Shown here one piece after another: positions 1-5,461 of a stretch of DNA of 5,461 nucleotides. The notes below the pieces were generated by a model. It worked only from the letters and a program-made list of their open reading frames with translations. It did not search any database and was not told where the DNA came from. A program made the translations under genes and the position numbers. Numbering within the stretch: position 1 is the stretch's first letter; every line of letters starts with the position of its first letter. The stretch comes from Bacillota bacterium (GTDB taxonomy: Bacteria > Bacillota > Clostridia > DSM-8532), in the NCBI GenBank assembly GCA_023446675.1, contig JAEXPO010000568.1:1-5461 (forward strand), given 5' to 3'.

Positions 1-1776
1 TGCCTTTTCATAGCAGCTTTTTTTATGATCTTCAATGTACTTCTGAGTACCCAGGGCTTCGGAATAAATATCGGCAGGGAATTTTTTCTTTATAGAGCGG
101 CTGTAATTGGCACCATCCTCCGGCATCCAGTACTCCGACATGATATAGAAGCCGGAAGCCTGCTTTTTAAAGGTGACGGCAGCCGGCATATGACTTCCCC
201 CGCCTTCTTTCAGCGTATCGCCCGTATACTCAAATTCCATGTAGAGGGCCATAATGTAAACGGTTAGGGTATTTGCGTCCTCTGCCGTTTTGAGTATGGT
301 ATGGGCTTCGGTGGCAAAATCACCGTTGGAATAGCTGCTTTTATTAGCGTAGAGAACCGCCTGGGATACGGCCTTATCCAGCATGGACATCTCCTTGAAG
401 TAAGGAAGCCTGATGGTATCCGGAGAAACGGGCAGCTCCTTATTTTCAATTAAAGTCACAATGTCCTCGTAATCCCCTTCGGAGGTCGTGTAATACCTGA
501 ATTGTAAATTGACACGGACAGCAGCCAGACGGGAGCCGGGCTCATAAAAAAGAAGCTCCATATCCTCATTCCACTTAATCCGTATGGCTTCAGCCGTTTG
601 AGGAAGGGCTTGGTTCCTGTTTTCAGACCAATCAACCTGCCCCAGGTATAGCCCCAAAGCCTGGCCAGAAACAGTTGTGCTTTGGCCGTCCAATGTTCTG
701 GAGATGGGGACATCCTCCATTTGATAAGAGAGGTTAGCCAGGTTTTTTACATTTAAAAGGGATAAATCAGGGGCCGGTGTCCTGGGACCGGTAAAAGCGC
801 ATGTCACCAGCACCAGGGCCAGTATGACCACGGCAGCCATAGCCGGAAAAAGGGCCTTGGGATTTTTTACAATCATGTTAAGCCTTTCCTTAATGCCTTT
901 CTTGCCGGAATTCATGGTGGTGGCGGTACATAGGAGTCCGCCGATGGCGCTTCCCTTGACGGCAATCATATCCACAAGGGTGCGGGCATAGGACAGGCGG
1001 TTTGCATCGCCCACGATTTTTATGGCAGCTTCATCACAAGCCAGCTCACAATCCGTTCGGGACAGGCTTGCGGCAGCCCACACCAGTGGATTCCACCACC
1101 AGACAGCAAGGCAGACACCCCTTAATAACGACCATAAATGATCCCAGTGACGATAATGACAAAGCTCATGGATCAAAACATGCTCTGTCACGGAGGGTGT
1201 TTGAGCCGCTTTGGAAGTAAAATAAACTGCCGGGCGGAACAGGCCGTACAGGCAGGGAGACGCTATGGAACCGGTTGTATAAACAGGAAGCTTGAAGCCC
1301 TCACTGTTTAATAGTGTTCGATCCTTCCGAAGCCTTAAATAAAAACGAAGATTAGAGGCAGCAAGCCAGAAGCCAGCCAGAATACTTCCGGATAACCAGA
1401 TAACAGGGCCTGCTTTTTTAAGAATCCCGGCTAACCCGGCATAAGGAGTGGTGGAACGATTTAAAGCATTGGGAGGAGGTGTTTCGCCTGTGTCTTGAGT
1501 ACCGTCTTCAAAATCCTGTGTGGCAACAGGCGGAGGAATGAGCGCATTGTCGGAATAGTTGTCTCTCAGCGAAAGGGATTGGTTAAGCCCGGCGCTGTCC
1601 ATGGCGTTTAAAAGGCTTAAGGGACTTTCAAAAATGAAAAAGGGAGTTAATAGCCTTAGAAGTGCAAGACCCCAAAGTGCATACTGCATGCGGCGGCTGA
1701 TTTTACCGTAGAACAAAAAACGAACAGCAATAACCAATACGATAAGCACACTGGAGGCAAAGATTGCTGGAATCAT
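1..1776 (-). CDS. BlaR1/MecR1-like M56 membrane metalloprotease (C-terminus cut by window edge)
   Basis: The frame is open from ATG at 1776 to the left edge, 592 codons with no stop. Family role: a membrane zinc protease that senses an outside signal and inactivates the BlaI-type repressor. Seen: hydrophobic segments at about residues 3-22, 34-52, 124-143, 217-236 and 310-327; a proline-rich loop at about 70-110; the zinc motif HELCH at 203-207; and CELACDEA at 243-250, which supplies the downstream acidic ligand typical of M56. Residues 333-592 form a hydrophilic, presumably extracellular domain with no credible SxxK, SxN and KTG set, so it does not look like the class D beta-lactamase-like sensor of real BlaR1. 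Its end (WMPEDGANYS, then KFPADIY) is of a type I recall from clostridial M56 proteins. The start overlaps the BlaI stop as ATGA and has AAGGAGG 7 nt upstream (1784-1790), so translation is coupled. Family assignment is firm; the signal is unknown. Confidence 0.93.
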   Translation of the reverse strand, partial: MIPAIFASSVLIVLVIAVRFLFYGKISRRMQYALWGLALLRLLTPFFIFESPLSLLNAMDSAGLNQSLSLRDNYSDNALIPPPVATQDFEDGTQDTGETPPPNALNRSTTPYAGLAGILKKAGPVIWLSGSILAGFWLAASNLRFYLRLRKDRTLLNSEGFKLPVYTTGSIASPCLYGLFRPAVYFTSKAAQTPSVTEHVLIHELCHYRHWDHLWSLLRGVCLAVWWWNPLVWAAASLSRTDCELACDEAAIKIVGDANRLSYARTLVDMIAVKGSAIGGLLCTATTMNSGKKGIKERLNMIVKNPKALFPAMAAVVILALVLVTCAFTGPRTPAPDLSLLNVKNLANLSYQMEDVPISRTLDGQSTTVSGQALGLYLGQVDWSENRNQALPQTAEAIRIKWNEDMELLFYEPGSRLAAVRVNLQFRYYTTSEGDYEDIVTLIENKELPVSPDTIRLPYFKEMSMLDKAVSQAVLYANKSSYSNGDFATEAHTILKTAEDANTLTVYIMALYMEFEYTGDTLKEGGGSHMPAAVTFKKQASGFYIMSEYWMPEDGANYSRSIKKKFPADIYSEALGTQKYIEDHKKSCYEKA

Positions 1777-2159
1777 TTTGAAGCCTCCTTTTCTGCCTCC
1801 CTGAGGATGGCGTAGAGTTCGTCAATATCCTGTCTTGTCAGTGCCTTCTGACCGGCCATGGAGGCCACCATCATGCCCAGGCTGCCTTCGTAGACCTTCT
1901 CCAGAAAGCTCTCCGTTTCATAAGAGGCGGCTTCATCCTTAGTGAGAACAGGATAATAAAGCTTTCGCCGCTCGTTGTCCTCATAGCGTACAACGCCTTT
2001 ATCAACCATCCGTGAAAGCATCATAAAAATGGTGCCCTTTGTCCAGCCCGTATCCTCCTTAAGCAGAGAAACAAGCTGTGAAACCGTATGGGGAGCTTCC
2101 TTCCAAAGAAGGTTCATAAGCTTCCATTCACCATCCGAAAGAGTTTTAGGTAACTGCAT
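1773..2159 (-). CDS. BlaI/MecI/CopY-family winged-helix repressor
   Basis: 128 residues, the usual length for the Penicillinase_R family: a dimeric DNA-binding repressor released when the partner protease cleaves it. Residues 5-75 form the winged helix (SDGEWKLMNLLWKEAPHTVS, recognition helix around GWTKGTIFMMLSRM at 38-51, wing around RYEDNERRKLYYPV). Residues 76-125 form the helical dimerisation part. The start has GGAGG at 2169-2173, 9 nt upstream. It is the first gene of an operon with the M56 protease and sits behind a strong promoter carrying two matching dyads, so autorepression is likely. By alignment from memory with S. aureus BlaI, the residues at the N101-F102 cleavage site correspond to about S100-M101 here, so the partner protease probably has a different cleavage preference. 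Copper-responsive CopY is less likely: no cysteine cluster is seen at the C-terminus. Confidence 0.96.
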   Translation of the reverse strand: MQLPKTLSDGEWKLMNLLWKEAPHTVSQLVSLLKEDTGWTKGTIFMMLSRMVDKGVVRYEDNERRKLYYPVLTKDEAASYETESFLEKVYEGSLGMMVASMAGQKALTRQDIDELYAILREAEKEASK

Positions 2160-2179
2160 GAGAGGTTTCCTCCGAAGAA

Positions 2180-2195
2180 GATAACAGATGTTATC
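2180..2195. promoter_or_regulatory. Putative BlaI-type operator 2, in the early transcribed region
   Basis: A perfect dyad, GATAACA-GA-TGTTATC: 7-bp arms with a 2-bp centre and the same ACA-NN-TGT core as operator 1. The half sites of the two dyads agree as GnTnACA. The centres are 44 bp apart, about four helical turns, so two repressor dimers could lie on the same face around the promoter. It falls at roughly +9 to +24 of the predicted transcript. Confidence 0.75.
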
Positions 2196-2209
2196 CTTGT
2201 GTTGCTATG

Positions 2210-2238
2210 AGTATAGCAAGAAGGTTGACAAATGTCAA
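2210..2238 (-). promoter_or_regulatory. Sigma-A promoter of the BlaI/M56 operon
   Basis: Read on the minus strand, TTGACA (2238-2233) is followed by a 17-bp spacer and TATACT (2215-2210). This is a perfect -35 and a 5-of-6 -10 at ideal spacing. The predicted start point is near 2203, giving a leader of about 44 nt before the BlaI ATG at 2159. The -35 lies inside one dyad and the leader start contains the other. Confidence 0.9.
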
Positions 2239-2240
2239 CC
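2223..2240. promoter_or_regulatory. Putative BlaI-type operator 1, over the -35
   Basis: A perfect dyad, GGTTGACA-AA-TGTCAACC: 8-bp arms with a 2-bp centre. The ACA-NN-TGT core is the one shared by known BlaI, MecI and CopY operators. It contains the whole -35 hexamer of the operon promoter, so a bound repressor would block RNA polymerase. Assigning it to the adjacent BlaI-family protein is inference from this geometry and from the second similar dyad. Confidence 0.8.
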
Positions 2241-2394
2241 GTGAATGTCGTTCTCCTTCGGGGTAATTGTACATGAAGTTCAAGCCTTATGAAAAAGCGG
2301 GATTGGCAATGGTTCGCTCTACGGGGCCGGAAGGAAAGCAGCATGGTTTTTCTGCTATATAGTGTAAAAAACAGGATTTATCCGGGCAAGAGGT

Positions 2395-2423
2395 TTCACG
2401 ACAGAGGCCCGGAATGTTATAAT
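2395..2423 (+). promoter_or_regulatory. Probable promoter of the GNAT gene
   Basis: TATAAT at 2418-2423 is preceded by TG one base upstream (TGTTATAAT), an extended -10. A weak -35, TTCACG, lies at 2395-2400 with a 17-bp spacer. The leader to the ATG at 2461 would be about 30 nt and contains the GGGGAGG ribosome binding site. The right arm of a 7-bp dyad lies in the spacer and the left arm lies just upstream of the -35, so this promoter may be regulated. Confidence 0.7.
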
Positions 2424-2460
2424 AGATTATCCCACAAGCGTTTTCACGGGGAGGTATTCC

Positions 2461-3045
2461 ATGGAGTTTAAAAGTGAGCGGCTGCTGTTTCGTGAGCTTA
2501 CTCAAAAGGATTTTAAGCAGGTATACGCCATTTTTTCAAATGAAGAAATTATGAAGTTCGCCCTGCTTGACGCCTATAAGGAAGAAGCGGACTTTCTTCC
2601 TTATTTTAATCAGATACTCGAAAACAATACCCTGTCCCAAACAAGGAGAGCCTATGAGTTCGGCATTTTTTCCTTGCAGGACGGGCATTTTGCAGGCTTT
2701 GGCGACATTGAAATTCATTGCAGGGGAGCCTATGGCGGAAGCGGCGAAATCGGCTATTTTCTGGCTCGGGACGCCTGGGGAAGGGGCTATGCTACCGAAA
2801 TAGCCCGGACACTTTTGGATTACTCCTTTGACAAGCTTAAGCTTCACCGTGTGACAGCCAGGTGCAATGCCTTAAACAGCCGGTCGGAGCGGGTGATGCA
2901 AAAAGCAGGAATGCATAAGGAAGGTGAGCTTAAGAAGGAGCGCTTTAAAAATGGTCGGTGGGAAAACGAGCTATGTTATGCGGTTCTTTATGAAGAATGG
3001 AAGGAAGCCCGGGCTTTCCGGGAAAAAGGGCAGTGGATTACCTGA
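2461..3045 (+). CDS. GNAT-family N-acetyltransferase, RimJ/RimL type
   Basis: 194 residues, full length for the Acetyltransf_3 group. These cytosolic enzymes move an acetyl group from acetyl-CoA to an amine, such as a protein N-terminus, an antibiotic or a small metabolite. The start MEFKSERLLFRELTQKDF is the standard beta-1 and helix-1 opening. The acetyl-CoA binding loop is WGRGYATE at 106-113, after the strand GEIGYFLARDA. The characteristic ARCNALNSRSERVMQKAGM follows at 133-151, then the closing strand region NGRWENELCYAVLYEEW. The ribosome binding site GGGGAGG (2448-2454) sits 6 nt before the ATG. It is transcribed alone, divergent from the BlaI operon and convergent with the DUF2000 gene. 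The substrate cannot be read from sequence; the group includes both ribosomal protein acetylases and many uncharacterised enzymes. Confidence 0.95.
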   Translation: MEFKSERLLFRELTQKDFKQVYAIFSNEEIMKFALLDAYKEEADFLPYFNQILENNTLSQTRRAYEFGIFSLQDGHFAGFGDIEIHCRGAYGGSGEIGYFLARDAWGRGYATEIARTLLDYSFDKLKLHRVTARCNALNSRSERVMQKAGMHKEGELKKERFKNGRWENELCYAVLYEEWKEARAFREKGQWIT

Positions 3046-3457
3046 GAAGAGGCAGGCTGCCGGTAAGCTTATTTACCTTTTTTTTACTTCCGTACAAAAG
3101 CAGGCCTAAATAGGAAAATGAGCTTTCCTCGGCGGCTCCGGCTTGCGTCATGTAATCCTCATACTGCTTGCAGGCTTGAGCGATATCCGAGAAATCCACT
3201 ACCGTCATGTCCTCAAAGCCCTGGCCGTACAAAGCGGTTCGGAGCCTTCGAAGACAGTCTCTGTCGCCTTTAAGTATAGGCACGGGCTGCTTGACAATGC
3301 CCTTATGGGCGAGGCCCGACCCGTCTGTAATGTCCGGACCGATGTATTCGGGGGCGAGATGCCCGAGGGATATTCCCAAAATAGCTGCCGTGTTGACAAG
3401 AAGTCCGGCAGGAAGCGTTTCATCTACTACCAAAACGCATTTCTTTTCTTCAAGCAT
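3038..3457 (-). CDS. DUF2000 family protein
   Basis: 139 residues, complete for DUF2000, a small family which I recall as having a fold related to peptidyl-tRNA hydrolase 2. No biochemical function is established. Seen: an opening strand KCVLVVDETLPAGLLVNTAA, then LGISLGHLAPEYIGPDITDGSG (28-49), the HKGIVKQPVPILKGD region (51-65), VVDFSDIAQACKQYEDY (86-102), and the near-invariant end YLGLLLYGSKKKVNKLTGSLPLLR, written here in two parts: YLGLLLYG and SKKKVNKLTGSLPLLR. The start is chosen at 3457 because AAGGAGG (3467-3473) stands 9 nt before it; the in-frame ATG at 3466 abuts the AAGGAGG directly and the one at 3502 would add residues the family lacks. The start overlaps the AraC stop by 8 bp, so the two are translationally coupled. 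Its stop overlaps the convergent GNAT stop region by 8 bp. Confidence 0.92.
   Translation of the reverse strand: MLEEKKCVLVVDETLPAGLLVNTAAILGISLGHLAPEYIGPDITDGSGLAHKGIVKQPVPILKGDRDCLRRLRTALYGQGFEDMTVVDFSDIAQACKQYEDYMTQAGAAEESSFSYLGLLLYGSKKKVNKLTGSLPLLR
3062..3085 (+). terminator. Rho-independent terminator of the GNAT gene
   Basis: Stem GGTAA (3062-3066) pairs with TTACC (3073-3077), and a G-T pair can close it further, leaving a 4-6 nt loop. Eight T residues follow (3078-3085). It starts 17 nt after the GNAT stop. The stem is short and only moderately GC-rich, but the T-run is strong. It lies inside the convergent DUF2000 coding sequence, opposite codons 125-132. Confidence 0.72.
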
Positions 3458-4337
3458 GAATGTCATCCTCCTTATCCAATATAGCTTGGCTTGCCTGCCC
3501 ATGGGATTTTCGGGGTGAGGCTTCGCCGGTGAAAATGCGCATGTACTGCCGCGGGGTCAGGCCGATAAGCTTTTTAAAATAATTGGTGAAGTGGCTTTGA
3601 TCGCTGAAGCCTGTGGCCAGAGCGGCCTGGGCCGGAGTAACACCCTGTTCCAGGAGCTTTTTTGCATTACCGATGCGGATGGTTTGAAGATAGCTGTAAG
3701 GCGAGATTCCCTTTGCCCGGGTGAAGGACCTGAGAAAATGGTATTTGCTCATATTGGCCAGCCTGCTGAGCTCATCAAGGGTAATGGCACCGCTGTAACG
3801 GGACTCTAAAAAATCGCACACCGGCTGGAAATAGGGCTGGGGTTCCTGTAAAGCGTTACCGGGAAAGCTGCCGCCATGTTCCGCAAGTAGCTGACCGATA
3901 AAGAACAGGTAGAGCTCTTCCTTTATAAAGTCCGTTTCACCATGGCAAATCATGCGAAAAAGCTCCTTTAAGGTACCGGCAAGCTCGCTGCGGTAAAGCA
4001 CGGCCTCTGAAAAGCAGGGGTAATAACCGCAGCCCGTAATTTCGGATGCGGTTTGATACATAACCTGGGGCTGAATATTAAGGCATCTGTAATCTAGTGT
4101 TTTGCCGTCGATTTGTTCACAGGAGTGGACATCCCGGGGATTAAACAGGGTGATATCCCCGGGGTTTATAATATACTCCTGCTGCCTGCATTCCAGGTAG
4201 CGCTGACCGGCTTCAATGAAGCCGATAACATAATAATCATGAAAGTGGCTGGGGAATTTCTGCATGATGCCTTCAAAGCGATAGGCCTCTATTTGCAGTT
4301 CCTCATCAAACCAGACTGTTCTTTTTTCCTTAGACAT
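3450..4337 (-). CDS. AraC-family transcriptional regulator with N-terminal cupin
   Basis: 295 residues. Residues 27-95 are the cupin-like effector domain (FPSHFHDYYVIGFIEAG, then INPGDITLFNPRDVHSC at 57-73). Residues about 170-270 are the DNA-binding domain with two helix-turn-helix units: ITLDELSRLANMSKYHFLRS at 185-204, and PAQAALATGFSDQSHFTNYF at 235-254, followed by the family end KLIGLTPRQYMR. Such proteins bind a small molecule and usually activate nearby genes. The 3-prime end overlaps the DUF2000 start, so the DUF2000 protein is the most obvious partner; the gene also lies 126 bp downstream of the MetE-like gene on the same strand. AAGGAGG is at 4351-4357, 13 nt before the ATG, a slightly long spacing, but no better in-frame start exists. 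I see no convincing promoter in the gap: TATGCT and TATAAG on the minus strand have no matching -35, as expected for an activator-dependent promoter or readthrough. Confidence 0.95.
   Translation of the reverse strand: MSKEKRTVWFDEELQIEAYRFEGIMQKFPSHFHDYYVIGFIEAGQRYLECRQQEYIINPGDITLFNPRDVHSCEQIDGKTLDYRCLNIQPQVMYQTASEITGCGYYPCFSEAVLYRSELAGTLKELFRMICHGETDFIKEELYLFFIGQLLAEHGGSFPGNALQEPQPYFQPVCDFLESRYSGAITLDELSRLANMSKYHFLRSFTRAKGISPYSYLQTIRIGNAKKLLEQGVTPAQAALATGFSDQSHFTNYFKKLIGLTPRQYMRIFTGEASPRKSHGQASQAILDKEDDIHA
3467..3473 (-). promoter_or_regulatory. Ribosome binding site that decides the DUF2000 start
   Basis: AAGGAGG on the minus strand lies inside the last codons of the AraC gene. It touches the ATG at 3466 with no spacing but stands 9 nt before the ATG at 3457, which makes MLEEKK the likely protein start. 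Confidence 0.8.
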
Positions 4338-4463
4338 ATTGCTTTTGTTGCCTCCTTTTTAAGGAACAGGGAAGGAGTAAGCTCTTATAAAGCATACCCT
4401 AAAATAAAAGGAGGCGCTTGAAAAATATTGCTCATATGACAGGTAGCGCTTACATGGGGCTTT

Positions 4464-5461
4464 TTAAGGCCAGACCTCTTCGGCAAGCTCCTTAATAAAA
4501 AGAAGCTTTTTCCATTGCTCCTCCTCCGAAAGAATATTTCCTTCCTCAGTGGAGGCAAAGCCGCATTGAGGGCTCAGGCAAAGGCGTTCCAGGGGGATGT
4601 ATTGGGAGGCTTCCCGTATACGGGACAGGATCTGTGCTTTATCCTCTAAAACACCTGTTTTGGAGGAAATAAGGCCAAGGACAACCAGCTTTTCACCGGA
4701 TACCTCCTTAAGAGGGGTGAAATCTCCGGCTCTGTCCGTATCGTATTCCAGGTAGTAGGCGGAAACGTTCTCCTGGCCCAAAAGATTTTTTGCCACAGGC
4801 TCATAACCGCCGGAGGTGGCCCAGGTGGAGTGGTAATTACCCCGGCACACATGGGTGGTAACGGTGAGATCGGAGGGAAGATTGGCAATAGCGTCATTGT
4901 TCAGTCGAAGATAGAGCTTTTGCAGATCCTCCGCCGAATAGCCGTCCCCTGCCATGTTAGACCAGAAGCGCTCATCGCAGAGCATGCCCCAGGTGCAGTC
5001 GTCCAGCTGGATATTGCGGCAGCCCAGCTCATAAAAGGCCAGAATGGCTTTATGATAGGCTTCGGAGATATCCTTGTACAATTCCTCCCGATCCGTATAA
5101 AACCGGGCGATTTCCTTTTCATTAACGCCACGGACCAGCTCGGCCAAAAACTGGGCTGGGGCCGGGAGGGTCTGGCGGGCAAGAACATCCTCTCCCGCTG
5201 TGTTTTTTAGAAAACGGTAATGGTCCAAAAAGGGATGGCCGGTAAAACGGATTTTGCCTGACAGCCGGGCAGAATCCGCACGGGTTTCCTCACCGTGAAA
5301 GAAATAGCCGTGCTCCATCAGCACATGCTCCACACCGTCAAAGCCCCAGAAAAAATCCAGATGCCAGTAGCTTCTGCGAAATTCCCCGTCAGTTACGGCT
5401 TTCAGCCCAATGGCCTTTTGCTTGGCTACAAGCTTTGTTATTTCCTCGTCCTCAATTTGGG
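4464..5461 (-). CDS. MetE-like (YxjG/YxjH-type) cobalamin-independent methionine synthase family protein (N-terminus cut by window edge)
   Basis: The frame is open from the right edge to the TAA at 4464-4466, 331 complete codons; family members are about 370-380 residues, so about 40 are missing. The ATG/GTG codons near 5333 are internal, because the frame upstream reads VTDGEFRRSYWHLDFFWGF, the typical N-terminal motif. MetE moves a methyl group to homocysteine, using a zinc-bound thiolate. The zinc ligands are all visible: His and Cys in THVCRGNY (codons at 4851-4853 and 4845-4847), Glu in YYLEYD, and Cys in LSPQCGFAS. IQLDDCTWGMLCDE also matches the family. The short form has only the C-terminal catalytic barrel and lacks the N-terminal half of true MetE, so the methyl donor is uncertain; methionine salvage or another thiol methyl transfer is possible. 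It is the upstream neighbour of the AraC gene. No strong terminator is seen after its stop. Any promoter or SAM riboswitch would lie outside the window. Confidence 0.92.
   Translation of the reverse strand, partial: QIEDEEITKLVAKQKAIGLKAVTDGEFRRSYWHLDFFWGFDGVEHVLMEHGYFFHGEETRADSARLSGKIRFTGHPFLDHYRFLKNTAGEDVLARQTLPAPAQFLAELVRGVNEKEIARFYTDREELYKDISEAYHKAILAFYELGCRNIQLDDCTWGMLCDERFWSNMAGDGYSAEDLQKLYLRLNNDAIANLPSDLTVTTHVCRGNYHSTWATSGGYEPVAKNLLGQENVSAYYLEYDTDRAGDFTPLKEVSGEKLVVLGLISSKTGVLEDKAQILSRIREASQYIPLERLCLSPQCGFASTEEGNILSEEEQWKKLLFIKELAEEVWP

Noticed and set aside
313..998. Cysteine in LVLVTCAFTG of the M56 protein as a lipobox
   Set aside because: It is in the last membrane segment, far from the N-terminus, so it is not a signal peptide site.
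2419..2430. ATAAT-AG-ATTAT dyad over the GNAT -10 as another BlaI site
   Set aside because: It lacks the ACA-NN-TGT core and is simple AT-rich sequence around a TATAAT box.
2289..2471. Plus-strand 60-codon open frame between the BlaI promoter and the GNAT gene
   Set aside because: No ribosome binding site before its ATG, no recognisable family, and it spans the GNAT promoter and runs past the GNAT start in another frame. It is most likely chance.
3003..3022. GC-rich hairpin (around CCCGGG) just past the DUF2000 stop, as a terminator for the AraC-DUF2000 transcript
   Set aside because: It has a stem (CCCGG with CCGGG) but on the minus strand is followed by CTTCCTTCC, not a T-run, and it lies in GNAT coding sequence. 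Termination here is not supported.
4355..4469. CTTTTTAAGG occurring at both ends of the AraC-MetE gap
   Set aside because: Each copy is explained by a ribosome binding site region or a stop codon context; ten bases of low-complexity sequence is weak evidence for a repeat element.
4418..4495. Plus-strand TTG-initiated frame of about 25 codons after a GGAGG
   Set aside because: The spacing from GGAGG to the TTG is only 3 nt, it is short and lysine/alanine plain in content, and it runs antisense into the MetE-like gene end.

Overview
The window looks like a chromosomal segment from a mid-GC member of the Clostridia, possibly Lachnospiraceae-like. The reasons are strong AAGGAGG ribosome binding sites, sigma-A type promoters, and a BlaI/M56 pair whose C-terminal domain is of a kind I associate with clostridial M56 proteins. 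The family-level placement is inference from sequence feel, not from a search. There are six protein genes and no tRNA, rRNA, CRISPR array or insertion sequence. The two edge genes run off the window.

Left part (1-2240, minus strand): a two-gene regulatory operon. A BlaI/MecI-type repressor is followed, with an ATGA stop/start overlap, by a BlaR1-like M56 membrane metalloprotease. The protease reading frame is open from its start at 1776 to the window edge (592 codons) and carries an intact HELCH zinc motif. Its outer domain lacks the penicillin-binding motifs of true BlaR1/MecR1, so the signal is probably not a beta-lactam. The operon promoter is very clear (TTGACA, 17 bp, TATACT). It is flanked by two perfect dyads with the same ACA-NN-TGT core, one over the -35 and one just downstream of the start point, which suggests autorepression by the BlaI protein.

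Middle (2241-3085, plus strand): a divergently transcribed RimJ/RimL-type GNAT acetyltransferase with its own extended -10 promoter and a rho-independent terminator. The terminator lies inside the antisense of the convergent gene's conserved C-terminus.

Right part (3038-5461, minus strand): from upstream to downstream, a short MetE-like (YxjG/YxjH-type, cobalamin-independent methionine synthase family) methyltransferase whose N-terminus is cut by the window edge, then a 126-bp gap, then an AraC-family regulator overlapping a DUF2000 protein by 8 bp. The AraC and DUF2000 genes are surely co-translated. Whether the methyltransferase belongs to the same transcript is open.

Nothing here is a clear new defence or mobile system. 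The best leads are the BlaI/M56 pair with an unassigned sensor domain and a readable operator architecture, and the AraC-DUF2000 pair, whose effector protein has no known function.
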